Of a stretch of DNA of 64,000 nt, positions 45,201 through 55,308 are shown piece by piece. Location: the NCBI RefSeq assembly GCF_050947875.1, contig NC_134569.1, forward strand, positions 203,664,127 to 203,728,126, in the 5' to 3' direction. The translations under genes and the position numbers were made by a program. The notes below the pieces were generated by a model. That model worked only from the letters and a program-made list of their open reading frames with translations. It was not told the origin of the DNA and did not search any database. Each line of letters begins with the position of its first letter. The stretch's first letter is position 1. The stretch is from Dermacentor variabilis. Its lineage: Eukaryota > Arthropoda > Arachnida > Ixodida > Ixodidae.

Positions 45201-45853
45201 AAAGTGCACGAATTTGGGTTAGAAATCAGTATTTCTGCAGCACCATGGTGAACCGTGAGGAGGGCGAAAGGCAACAATATAGGCTGGCGGCGAATGAAGA
45301 CGGCAGCGGGTGTAAACATGACCGTCGCTTCGGCAAGCGATGCGCATGAAAGAGGGACAAATACAGCACTGTGAGGAGGAAGGTCAGTATCTGAAGCTAC
45401 ACAGATCCTGCTAAGGTCGTGAACTTGAAAGTCGCGAGATGGCAAATCGCACAGAACGGAGAACTGAACCTCAGCACGTGTACAGTCGATGACGGCATGA
45501 TGGCGCGACAGAAAATCCCAACCGAGAATGACATCGTGGGAGCAACAAGTTAACACAAAGAAATCAATGGAATACAAAATGTCTCGAATCAGCACTCTGG
45601 CAGTGCACATAGCGACTGGCTGTACTTGTTGCGCACTGGCTGTTCTAAGCAATGGAACCGAAGGCTTCATGGTCACTTTCCGCAATGCACGACAAAGCTT
45701 CTCACTAATCACGGACACAGCAGCACCTGTATCGACGAGCGCAAGGGATTTGATGCCATCAACGCACACTTCAATGACGTTAGCGGGGGAAAAACGAGGA
45801 CTTTGATGTTCCGACGATGACGCAGTTCGTGCCTCAGGAACTGCGGAAATCAG
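42299..45853 (-). pseudogene. Element B pol: one nonsense codon, otherwise complete
   Basis: The -1 frame opens at the gag stop. Protease ALVDTGAAVSVIS (about 45740-45700). A TGA at 44911-44909 lies between protease and [39 protein letters not shown] and catalytic [10 protein letters not shown]. RNase [15 protein letters not shown] and [10 protein letters not shown]. Integrase zinc motif with CVACQ, then [17 protein letters not shown] and LTERFNRT (DDE). C-terminus [11 protein letters not shown]. The frame on either side of the TGA is the same, so only that codon interrupts it. The codon context (ACG TGA CAC) suggests a CGA-to-TGA change. Confidence 0.92.
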
Positions 45854-47097
45854 TTTTCCGCCTCAGTAGTACTGGCACTGGGTCTACGACGCATGGGTGA
45901 GAGTGAGCGCCGACGAGGGGAAGGCGAGCGACGAGTGCCGTAGAGCTGTGACTGCGGTGCCGGTATGTCATCAGCAGCGTATACTTCCGGTGGTGGTCGT
46001 GAAGGCATACGGAAAGGTCGGAAGTCGGAGCTGGGTCGTCGCGGGGTGCCCACGAAGGGCGGCAAGCGCCGGCGGCAGAAGCGCACTACATGACCCGGGG
46101 TACCGCAGGCATAGCATATTGGGCGGTTGTCAGCAGTGCGCCAAGGATTTGGACCCTGCTGCTGTGCACTGAAAAAGGGATCCGCCGGCTGGCGAGGCGA
46201 AGGCGGAGGAGAGAACACCGGCGGGCGAGGCGCTGAAGGCGGAGGAGAGAACCCCTGTAGACGAGGCGCCCGTGCAACGGCTTCAGCATACGTCAGAGGC
46301 GCGGCCACGGGAGCCGGCTGACACGGAGGTGGAAGAGCTTCGGTCACTTGCTCTTGAATTATCTGTCGGAGCGCTGGAGCCAAACATTGAGAAGGCTTCT
46401 CCGTGGTCGGCAAAATCGAGAGCTGTCGTGCGACCTCCTCGCGCACAAATTCTTTTATTTGCGTCAGCAAAGTTGTGTGGTTGTCGCCAATAATTAATAC
46501 TGCTAACGAATCTTCCGTAGGCGGTGGGCGCCGAGCTAAGATGCGTTGTTTCCGTAGCTCGTCAAAACTTTGGCACAAATTGATAACTTCGGCCACGGTA
46601 CGCGGATCCTTCGCTAACAACATCTGAAAGGCGTCCTCATCAATGCCTTTCATAATGTGTTTCATCTTGTCCTGTTCTGACATTGACGGATTCACGCGCT
46701 TACACAGGTCAATGACATCTTCGATGTAACTTGTGAAAGTTTCACCGTGATGTTGTGCACGCCCCCGTAAGCGTTGCTCTGCGCGAAGCTTGCGCACAGC
46801 GGGGCGCCCGAACACTTCAGCGAAACTTGTTTTGAATGTGCTCCATGTTCCGAAATCGTGTTCGTGGTTTCGGAACCAGACGTTCGCGACGCCGGTTAAG
46901 TAAAACAACACGTTGTGCAACTTGGTGACCTCGTCCCACTTGTTATGCTGGCTCACCCGTTCGTAAGATGACAACCAATCCTCCACGTCATGATCATCGG
47001 TGCCGCTAAAGATGGCAGGATCACGCTGGCGCAACACACCGGAAACGATGACCGCCGGAGGCTGTGGTGCATCTTCCTGGGTGGTTTCGTCAGGCAT
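45850..47097 (-). CDS. Element B gag (415 aa), intact
   Basis: Start at the ATG of MPDETTQED (47097); upstream sequence is leader. Capsid-like region FSGTDDHDVEDWLSSYERV, FYLTGVANVWFRNHE, ETFTSYIEDVIDLCKRVN, a Pro-rich linker, one knuckle CYACGTPGHVVRFC near residue 327, then Arg/Ser/Pro-rich to a TGA at 45852-45850. Clearly related to element A gag but a different family (moderate identity by eye). No frame damage. Confidence 0.9.
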   Translation of the reverse strand: MPDETTQEDAPQPPAVIVSGVLRQRDPAIFSGTDDHDVEDWLSSYERVSQHNKWDEVTKLHNVLFYLTGVANVWFRNHEHDFGTWSTFKTSFAEVFGRPAVRKLRAEQRLRGRAQHHGETFTSYIEDVIDLCKRVNPSMSEQDKMKHIMKGIDEDAFQMLLAKDPRTVAEVINLCQSFDELRKQRILARRPPPTEDSLAVLIIGDNHTTLLTQIKEFVREEVARQLSILPTTEKPSQCLAPALRQIIQEQVTEALPPPCQPAPVAAPLTYAEAVARAPRLQGFSPPPSAPRPPVFSPPPSPRQPADPFFSAQQQGPNPWRTADNRPICYACGTPGHVVRFCRRRLPPFVGTPRRPSSDFRPFRMPSRPPPEVYAADDIPAPQSQLYGTRRSPSPRRRSLSPMRRRPSASTTEAEN

Positions 47098-47167
47098 GGT
47101 CGTAGCAGTCGGTAGCGTCCGGCTTCGGAGTTCCAGTTTCCGAGGTCTACCCCGCACCTCCACCAAA

Positions 47168-47311
47168 TGAAAGGGGGTTTATTGCAGCTCGTACGAGGGA
47201 TCGCAAGTAGCTCTTGATCGCGAGTCCTAGCCGTTCGCATCAGCAGCCCGAGCTCGGGTCTCGCGCCGCAGCGGTGGCAGTTCGCACAGCGCCACATGCA
47301 TATTACCCACT

Positions 47312-47314
<3 letters not shown>
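47168..47314 (-). repeat. 5' LTR of element B, 147 bp
   Basis: Identical to the 3' LTR except for one base. Polyadenylation signal AATAAA at 47183-47178. Confidence 0.94.

Positions 47315-47356
<42 letters not shown>
47315..47356. repeat. (TA)n tract right of gypsy element B
   Basis: Pure TA run between the 5' LTR of B and the TA|GAGAGGTTTAG terminus of the next transposon. Confidence 0.93.
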
Positions 47357-47358
<2 letters not shown>

Positions 47359-47360
<2 letters not shown>

Positions 47361-48215
47361 GAGGTTTAGCGTGTCCGGTACTCGCATAAACGCAGGCTGG
47401 GGCGTTGGGGCGGAGCCATGATCGGGAGCGGCCTGCATGGTGCATCCACCTGGCGGCGCAAAGCTCAAACGGAAAAAATTGGAGGACGCTTAAGCTTCGC
47501 CTTCAAGAGTGGAACGCTACAGCGTTCCCGTCGACCCGCCAAGGGGTGTAAGACAATGGGCTACGGCGCAGCAACTACGCGACCCGCATCGGACGCGGTG
47601 AGCGTCGAGCAACGCAGCGTTCGGCGCGACAACGAAATGTGCGCCTGAGCACGCGACGCACGCCTGAGCCTTAGAAACAGCTCGTTTCTAAGGCAACACC
47701 GCGTTCACTAGAGGCGCTTTTGTACCGCTTTTAAGCATCGAACTCGTGGTTCAGTGGTAATAAAGAAAAAAAACTCGTGGTTCAGTGGTAACGTCTCCGT
47801 CTCGCACTCCGGAGACCCTGGTTCGATTCCCACCCAGCCCATCTTGCAAGTTGTTTTTTTATTCATGAAGTGCCTGCTGGGATTTATCGCTCACGGCCAA
47901 CGCCGACGACACCGGCTTTTCTGCGACACGAGCTCCTTAACGCTGTCGCGTTTAAAAGCAGATAATATTGCTGTAACTAAGTATATTCTACTTCACTGCT
48001 GGTGTAAATTTTCGGCACTGGCGTAATTGTGTTGCTGCCAGAAATGTATACCCACAGCAAAGTAAAATACACTTGTTTACTGCAATATTAGCTGTTTTTG
48101 TCTGTTTGAGCTTTGCGCCACCAGGTGGCTGCACCATGCAGGCCGCTCCAGTTCATGGCTCCTCCCCAACACCCCAGCCTGCGTTTACCCGTATACCGGA
48201 CAAGCTAAACCTCTC
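47359..48215. mobile_element. DNA transposon with 112-bp terminal inverted repeats
   Basis: The ends 47359-47470 and 48104-48215 are inverted repeats of equal length, about 90% identical by eye (shared blocks GAGAGGTTTAG, AAACGCAGGCTGGGG, GCGGCCTGCATGGTGCA). TA flanks both sides (47357-47358, 48216-48217). No transposase. The middle is taken up by a copy of the composite repeat. TA targets suggest Tc1/mariner-related mobilisation. The termini resemble those of the outer element at 36556/48447. Confidence 0.8.
47475..47960 (+). mobile_element. Composite repeat with tRNA-like core, copy 2
   Basis: Head ATTGGAGGACGCTTAAGC, tRNA-like core with a good A box (GTGGTTCAGTGGTAACG, 47777-47793) and B box (GGTTCGATTCC, 47820-47830), then GTTGTTTTTTTATTC and a tail ACACGAGCTCCTTAACGC. 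The anticodon-stem analogue GTCTCCG/CGGAGAC pairs. A 20-bp segment with the A box (47741-47760) is repeated at 47772-47791 with an A-rich spacer, absent from copy 1. Nested inside the 112-bp TIR transposon. Confidence 0.65.
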
Positions 48216-48447
48216 TACTAACTGCTTTTAATAATAGTTTTATGTGCTTTACTTCATATGCTTGATTTCATGTTTTAAAAAATGATTACGCAGCATAAAT
48301 CAGACCATGATGGTGCTGCGAGCACATGCGCCCTCACTGTGGCTTGCGTTTGGGGCCGCTAACCTATAACGTGTTTCTGCTTGCGTACGCAAACGCACCC
48401 AAGCGCTAGGCGCCCCAACGCCTTACGTCCTCTAAACTAAACCTCTC

Positions 48448-49511
48448 TAATATGCGGTTGCGGCCGCGTCACCTGAAGGGCGCGTGCAATACGCGGCCGC
48501 AAAGAGGAACCTCTAGCTCAGGGCCTTTTATCTAAATAGTCTTGGGAACGGAGAAACCACTTTTCTCGCCCACCATTGCATCGAATGTGATGAGATCTGT
48601 TGCATCTAAATGAAAAAGGTAAAGTCTACTCACTCTTGGAAGCAGATTTTTCTTTTCGCCCCATAACCCTCCTTATTTTTTCAGAATCGCAAAAAAAGCG
48701 AAACTCACATTTAGAACTTCGTACTTAACAATGAAAATTGATATCAGAGTTATGTAAACCGCAGCTAGTAATACATTTAAAACGGACTAATTTGATTCCA
48801 TACACACAGCTCTGGAAATGCCATTAACATGTGAATAAGACTTTTCGCAAAACATTTGTTATCATTCTAACAATTCATGTAAACTGTAAATTAATACATC
48901 AGATTTGCCACCTTTACATGCTATAATGGACGGAGTTTACACGGAACTGCGATATCTAGTATTGATGCAGAGTTACATGTTTGTTAACTTCACACTTCTT
49001 TATTCTTTTAATCTAGCAAGCTACTGGCAAAACATTCAGGCCAATCAAAATTTCGCGTACCACAGTCATTCAAATTTAACTTTCTCAAGCGCAGCAAACT
49101 TCAAGAAGATAGGTCCAAGGATCATCACAAAATCAGAAATCACAAGAGCGACTGGCCGCTCAACGCACTTTGCATCGCGGCCAGTCGTTGCAATCTTCGC
49201 TGTATTACAACGCTTTGCCTACTGTTTCACCCGCGAAAGTGCTGCCCCGCGAATAGCACACGCCTGCGGCATATTCATGGCTGTTTTCTTAGTTACTTCT
49301 TCGGCGTAATTTTCAGGGTGATTATTGGATGCTGCTGAGGGCACATCATCACGAGTGCCAATGTGGTTTAAATTATCTTCAATCTTTGCGGAGCTTTGTT
49401 GGCAAAAAAGCTGCTTCCCAACAAAAACGAAACAAAACAGTTTATGTGACGCATGTGAATTCGTGATTACGTTTGTCTCTGTTTGATAGGATGTCCGGTA
49501 CAGCCAGTACC
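48448..49511. other. No recognised gene; one short hairpin
   Basis: AT-rich. A 134-codon plus-strand frame at 48905-49309 shows no family signature and biased composition, so it is not called. A perfect 11-bp stem (CGACTGGCCGC at 49149, complement at 49177) is present. Confidence 0.35.
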
Positions 49512-49796
49512 TTACGCTTTCGAAACTGTACTCAATCTGCCTAGTGTCTTACATATAGGATGCTGATGTTTTAAAGGCTGTAAGTGACTAAAAGCTTCAA
49601 ATACGGAGCATAGACACTGTGTTGCATATACATTGTCGCCAGTAATAAAACATAAGTGAATCAACTTGGTAACTTCTTCTACCGTGAGGTGATTCATTTG
49701 TTGTAGTTGCAAAATGCACGATGTTGCAGCTCTCGGTACGCAGAAAAGTCGACATACATACTCACCAGTGTTTTCACGCGGCAGAGTTTGACACAA
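49512..49796 (-). CDS. Unrecognised frame, possibly exonic
   Basis: A 94-codon minus-strand frame containing MNHLTVEEVTKLIHLCF and YATQCLCSVFEAFSHLQPL. The composition is protein-like but the family is not recognised. A GTGAGT near its upstream end could be a splice donor instead. No supporting exon found. Confidence 0.15.
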   Translation of the reverse strand: MCQTLPRENTGEYVCRLFCVPRAATSCILQLQQMNHLTVEEVTKLIHLCFITGDNVYATQCLCSVFEAFSHLQPLKHQHPICKTLGRLSTVSKA

Positions 49797-49907
49797 TGAA
49801 TACAGGCTGGGAACCGCAAGGGATTCTATAAGGAAATATGAAGAGTTACTGCGAACAGAAGAGGTGTACTACAGGTAGGACACTAGACATATGCGGGTTA
49901 AGGATAG

Positions 49908-50557
49908 TGTACCCACGGAAACCACAATTAGTAACGGGGTAATCGCAGACGCACCGCGTTTATTCTACTGACTCCGTGCAACCAATAGAGACGAGAACGG
50001 GTGTGAAATTACGGCGACAAAACAGGATGCAGCTGCGACGGTCGCGCATGCAGAGCCGTTTCCACACAACGAGCGAAACGCGTACGCTAAGGCTAACGGC
50101 CGAGAACCGGCGTCTCAATAAGCTGGGCGTGCCGGGACACGCGTGCCGGTAGAGATGGGAAGTTCGACGTTAGCTAGCGACGGGGACGAGGGCGGCCATT
50201 GCGTAAACACTGCGCTTCCGTTCGAAGGCGGACGCATCGTCGCGCACGTGCCGAAGAATGACTAAACCACCGCGAATGCCACGACGAACGATTCCCGTTT
50301 GCAGACCAACGTAGTCGGCACGCCAGCGAACGCCGGTCGAAGTTCCTCCGCTGCGCGCTGCCGGAGCGCACCGTTTGTAACGTCGCCCGGCCCCACCGAC
50401 GCCGCTACAGGCAGGTCCCATGCAAAGGACGCTGTGCGGGCATGTTCCGACAGGCCACGAGCATGAGATTCCGTGGAACCCTTAAATGGTTATGCTACAA
50501 TACAACAAATTAGTAATGAAAGCGTGTCATTATTTACTGGGGTTTACCTACTACACA
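49908..50557 (-). mobile_element. Probable LTR (650 bp) of a truncated retrotransposon
   Basis: On the minus strand a polypurine run (GGGAAGGAAGGGAGGGGG, 50575-50558) is followed directly by TGTGTAGTAGG and, 650 bases on, by GGGTACA, giving TG...CA ends. AATAAA at about 49967 lies near the end, as in an R region. Only a little internal sequence remains to the right and no second LTR was found. It could be a 3' LTR with a deleted body. Confidence 0.4.
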
Positions 50558-51824
50558 GCCCCCCTCCCTTCCTTCCCGTGCACAGGGTAGCTGCGCTCCC
50601 CTTGGCATGGAGCGAGCCCTCTCCGTTCCAGGCCTTGTGCTGGAGCATAGGAAAAAGAACATGCGCTGCAGAAGCCAAGGGGGAAAAAAATAAAAAGTCG
50701 CAGTTTCGCCCTAAAAGCTAAGCATTGATTGCGCCGCCTTTTCGAAGCAAAGATAGTAGTTTACCGATACGCAATAATGCGCCTATTCCGTTTGGCCCCA
50801 CTAGTAGTTGTTTTATCGACCGTGCAAATTGGAAACATTCGCTTACAACTGAAATGGCAAGGATGGTGTCAGCGCGCACAAGCAACCGCGAACACATCGC
50901 ACTCGTTGTCAAAACGCTGGTGTGAGCAAGTGCGGCAGCAGGAGCGAGCGAAGTGACCTTCGTGCGGTCTATCGCTTCAGCGCAAAAGCGGCGAGAACAC
51001 AGTACGCACAAAGGTATGAAGGTGGTTTCACATTCTGCGACTCGAACGACGAAAATGGGTGCAAGCGCGCGCGTCGCAATGTGATCTTTAGAGGGCCTTT
51101 CACATGATTTTGAGGGCATTTTCACATGACTGCGATTTCAACAACACAACTGGTGCGACGCCCAGGGTTTCTTACTGCCAGGTTTCGTGGCACACGCTGC
51201 ATAATTCTTTTAACGTAATGAATTATAATATTGTTGACTTTTCTTTATTAGGAGCAAATAGTACGCGCGTTTTGTAATTTTAAAACGTGTTGAAGATTTG
51301 TTTTGGAGTTCTAACGGCGGTGTCTGAAATTCACTGCTATGAGACAAGACACGGCGAAAGTAAAAAGCTGTTCGCAGCTGGTTGTTCAGCGCTGTGTGTT
51401 GTCTCATCTGCCTTCTATGACCGTTTCGTTCCGCCTGCGCTACAACAATCTACAAAATGATCTATCAACAAGTTCATAAAGCTACCCTCACCGCATATGC
51501 AGTAATCAGAATTCGCATGCCACGAAGTCGTCGTGTCAGCTCAACAAGATCTTCGCGCTACTCGTCAGCATCTGGATAAATCAGCGTCAACTTCTGGATA
51601 AATTATGTGTGTATATTGCTCGTGACTGCGCATATGCAGTGCCTGCTCCTAGCCATATTCTTCCACCAAACGCAACAAGCACCGAACGGAAAGCCCGCGC
51701 CTGCCCCTGAACAAAGCCGCAAATGATCTGTGTGATTACTGATTACTGAACATTGAATAGAAATTGTGTTGTGAAATTCAACCTCAGCGCTAGTCTGGTT
51801 CGTCCATCGTGTTATATATAGGAA
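50558..51824. other. Non-coding stretch with repeat fragments
   Basis: The segment at 51085-51190 (TTTAGAGGGCCTTTCACATGA and CAACACAACTGGTGCGACG) looks like the end of a dispersed DNA element. The rest is AT-rich without coding signatures. Confidence 0.3.
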
Positions 51825-52020
51825 GTGGTATATCATAGGAAGCCAACAAACAATGACACCAAGGAAACTTAAGGGAAATTATTTTTACTTAATAATTCCC
51901 AGGTGGGATACGATCCCACGTCTTCGCATTACGCATGCGATGCTCTAGCCATTGAGCAACCGCGGCGCCGTTTCCCGATCCACTTTCTTGGGTATTTATG
52001 TTTTACTACTAGAACTAACT
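51825..52020 (-). mobile_element. tRNA-derived SINE (Thr-like head)
   Basis: The minus strand reads GTTGCTCAATGGCTAGAGC (A box), a 6-bp anticodon stem TCGCAT/ATGCGA around a loop that contains CGT, and GTGGGATCGTATCCCACC (B box, 51902-51919). It is flanked on both sides by conserved-looking body sequence. It resembles a tRNA-Thr(CGT) derivative, but no acceptor stem is present. Confidence 0.65.
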
Positions 52021-52073
52021 CTGGGAGTATTAGCCTGCGCCACCACTCGCAAACGTTGGCGGATGTGGAACCA

Positions 52074-53797
52074 GGGTGTCTAGTAAGTTGACATTTTCAC
52101 ATTCCTAGTTTTCCAGGTTTTCCCTGAGTGCCTCGGCAAAATTTCCCGAGGGACGCAGAACTTTGTTTTATCTCAAGGCGGGCACGATGGCGCTTGATGC
52201 TGTCACTATCTAGTAAGCATGTTAAAAATAAAAAAACGACATAATCCAGTTTTTATAAGAAGTAGTGCTTATTTTATTCAATTAGAAAACAGAAAGGGGA
52301 GGTGGGAGGGACTAGTGAAATGCTTAGCAAATAGTAAACCTTCGGAAAAAATGGTAATACCTATTGCGAATCGAGTCGAACGTTCTCAAATACGAATAAA
52401 AAGGATATGCATACAGAAGCAAATATTTTCAAATATAAGCTATTTCTATCACTTGATTACAAGCTCATTGGTATGATTCCTGAACTCTGTCACAAGTGAG
52501 ATTCTCTTTCAACAGCTGTTAAGTCACCCTCAACGATCCAGGCATACTCTCCGCCCACGCACAACGCCTCATTGTTGCGTTTCAAACCCGAAAGAGTTTA
52601 TTTTGTGGTTTGGATGAGGGACACCTGCATCTCGGCATTAGCCAACACTTTGTTTTTTGAGCTAAAGCTCCTCCAAAAGGGCGGCAGCACGCTTCCTTTC
52701 CCATTCATTCCTCAACACGTAGGTCCTTTCTGTTCTCGTCCTCCTTCCGACGCACGCTCGCTTCACGAACCATTTGAAGCATCCTATTCGTCAGTTGTAG
52801 AGTCAACGTACGATTATTAGTACTCCCTAGTGGCCGCGAAAACATCCGATAAATCGGGCAGTTCGACAAAATGAACGCATGTCTTTTACTGCCCTTAAGG
52901 GCTCAAATCGCCACAAGCACAACCGAAAAAGCTCTGAATGCCTGCCAGAACACCTATTAGGCTTATCGGTGCTCGTGCTGTGACTAGAGCACTAGAGATG
53001 GCGAGTGCACGCGTGCATAATTTAGGAATAAATACTGCGTCCAGTGACAATTGCCCCTTCCCACGCTTATCATTCACAGCAATACTTTCGCGTATGCCTC
53101 ACCACGTAACATTACTGTACTAAGGCGAAGCTAACTTTCAGAAACCGGCATTATGCAATGCGCCGTGCTTTAAGAGCTTCGCAGCTAATAGAGGGCACCA
53201 AAAAGGCGGAGTCGCATTGCTGAGAGTGGTTAATTCTTTCAATGAAAAAACACAGCACCGAACGGAAACGGCAACGAGCTTAACAGCGAACGTCGAAGCA
53301 GCTGGGCCTAGCGTTGCCGCGGTAGTGGCTACAGTTCCAAGCGTATCCGCGTGCGAGAGCGCCGTTCGAGGCGGCGAGGTAATGAAAATAGCGGCGGTCG
53401 TGGCTTTGTTTGATTAATGCCATATCGGACCATGGTCGCGGCAGAATAACCGGAAAATCGGACGGCGAAGTGTTTCTGCGTCCGACATTTCAGGCGTTCT
53501 TATACACTGACTCTATGGGGCACGTGGTGGTGCGGCGAAGCTCTCCGAATTATCGGGCGTCCGGAAAGTCGGTCGTTGACTATACATTGGTAACTCCTCC
53601 AGCCGACGACACGGCGTCAAAATAGATTCGTTACAATTCCTCCTTGTTACTCGAGTCAGCATTACCGCGACTTTCGTTCCCTTTAAATAAAATTACAGCT
53701 AATTTTCCCTGATAGAAGCACAAATTCCCTGAGTTTTCCATGAGTATTTCCAGACTATTCAAAATTCCTGGGAATTCCCGATTCCGGCTAGACACCC
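52074..53797 (+). mobile_element. hAT-like non-autonomous element, copy II, both ends present
   Basis: Starts GGGTGTCTAGTAAGTTG and ends CCGGCTAGACACCC. Near both ends, in opposite orientation, are TTCCCTGAG and TTTTCCAGG motifs. No transposase ORF. Collinear with copies I and III. The superfamily is a guess from the style of the termini. Target duplication not resolved because copy III starts immediately after it. Confidence 0.65.
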
Positions 53798-53798
53798 C

Positions 53799-55261
53799 GG
53801 GTGTCTACCAAGTTGAAATTTCCAGATTCCCTGAGTTTTCCAGGTTTTCCCTGAATGCCTTTGCAAAATTACCTGCGTGACACAGAACTTCGTTTTATGT
53901 CAAGACGCGCTGACACCATGTCACTCAATGCTGTCACTCTCTAGTTAGAAAATAAAAGGCCACTTATTCCAGTTTTCATATAAGAAGTAGTGCTTATTTT
54001 ATAAAAAATGTAAACACAAGAGATGGGTTAGTAAAATGCACATCGAATTAAATTTCTACGAAATAAAAAATAAACGGTAAAAGCCACTGCAAATCGAGTC
54101 GAACATTCTCAAATACGAATAAAAAGGAGATCCATACAGAAGCAAACATTTTCGAATATGAGTTATTTTTATCACTGATAGCAAGCTCATTGCATTGCAT
54201 GAGTCCCGAACTTTGTCACAAGTGAGATTTTTCTATCAACAGCTGGTATCTCAACCTCAATTATCCTGACATACTCTCAGCACGCGCATAACGCCTCAGT
54301 GTTGCGTTTCACTGCCTTAAAGAGTTTATTTTGATTTGCATGAGGGACACCTCGAAGTCAGCCAACGCTTTCTTTTACAGCGCAAATTCCTTTAAAAAAG
54401 CGGCGGCCTGCTTCCTATCCCAGTCATTTCTCAATGCGTCGGTTCTTTCTATTCGCGTCCTCCTTTCGCCGCGCGCTCGCCCAACGGACCATTTGAAGCA
54501 TCCTTTTGGTCACTTGTACAGTCGACGTCCGATTTTTCTGACTCCCTATCAGCAGCGAATATGTCCGAAAAATCGGGCACTTCTAAAAAATCAATGCATG
54601 TCTCTGACCGCCCTCAAGGTCTCAAATCACCACAGGCACATTCGAAAAAGCTCTGAAGGCCTGTCAGTGCACTTATTAGGCATATCGGTGCTCGTACTGT
54701 GACGGGAGACGGCGGGTGCACGCGTGTATAATTAAGCAATACATATAATATATCCCGTGGCGATTGCCCCTTCCCACGCTTGTTAAGTTTCATCGCAACA
54801 CTTTTAAGTATACTTAGCCACGTAACAACGTTGTACTGAGGCGAAGCTGACTTTCGGGAACCAGCATTATATGCAACGCGCCGTGCTTTCCGAGCTTCGA
54901 AGCTAATTAAGAAGATTACAAAGACGGAGTCGGTGCCATTGCTGAGATCGGCGAATTCTTTCAATGAAAAAACACGGCACAGAACGGCAAGAAGCTTAAT
55001 AGCTAATGTTGCCGCGGTGGTGGCTACGGCAGCCAACATATCTGCCTGCGGGAGCGCCGGTACGAGGGGGCGAAGTAATCAAAATGGTGGCGGTGGTGGC
55101 TTTGATTAATGTCATTCCGGACCTGCGGTCGGACGGTGAAGTGTTCTTGCGTCAGAAATTTCAAACGTTCTCATACATTGACTCTAAGGGGTACGTAGTG
55201 GTACCGCAAAGCCGTACGAATCATCGAGCGTCCGGAAAGTCGATCGTTCATTGTACACTGG
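53799..55261 (+). mobile_element. hAT-like element, copy III, right end missing
   Basis: Starts GGGTGTCTACCAAGTTGAA in the same orientation as copy II, directly abutting it. Homology (for example AAACACGGCACAGAACGG, AAAGTCGATCGTTCATTG) ends near 55261, where a LINE-like sequence begins. Confidence 0.65.
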
Positions 55262-55308
55262 GACCGACCGGCGCTCAAGCGCTCGCACCCGAGCGAGTTT
55301 CGCAGCGA

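Larger units (their letters stand above)
42116..47314 (-). mobile_element. Ty3/gypsy retrotransposon B, 5.2 kb
   Basis: Minus-strand element with 147-bp LTRs that differ at one base by eye, gag, and pol broken by a single stop codon. Ends are TGTAGT...TTTCA. A primer-binding site TGGTGGAGGTGC begins two bases after the 5' LTR, sharing its first eight bases and its offset with element A. It is inserted in the same TA tract, tail-to-tail with A. No env. The youngest and least damaged mobile element in the window. Confidence 0.94.
36556..48447. mobile_element. Candidate outer TIR element enclosing a nested block
   Basis: The left end TA|GAGAGCTTTAGTTTAGGGG at 36554 and the inverted right end CCTCTAAACTAAACCTCTC|TA at 48449 match each other. 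Both ends carry a further TTGCGTACGCAAG motif inside. Everything between 36795 and 48217 is later insertions. It may be one old element of under 500 bp opened by nesting, or two fragments of one family that lie in inverted orientation by chance. The pairing is inferred. Confidence 0.4.

Noticed and set aside
36857..47314. Endogenous retrovirus with env
   Set aside because: Both elements end shortly after integrase with no third ORF, so they are plain Ty3/gypsy retrotransposons.
48905..49309. 134-codon plus-strand ORF
   Set aside because: No domain, poor composition and no splice or promoter context. Probably a chance frame in AT-rich DNA.
51899..51972. tRNA-Thr-like sequence on the minus strand
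   Set aside because: A and B boxes and an anticodon stem are present, but no paired acceptor stem, so it is listed as a SINE head and not as a tRNA gene.
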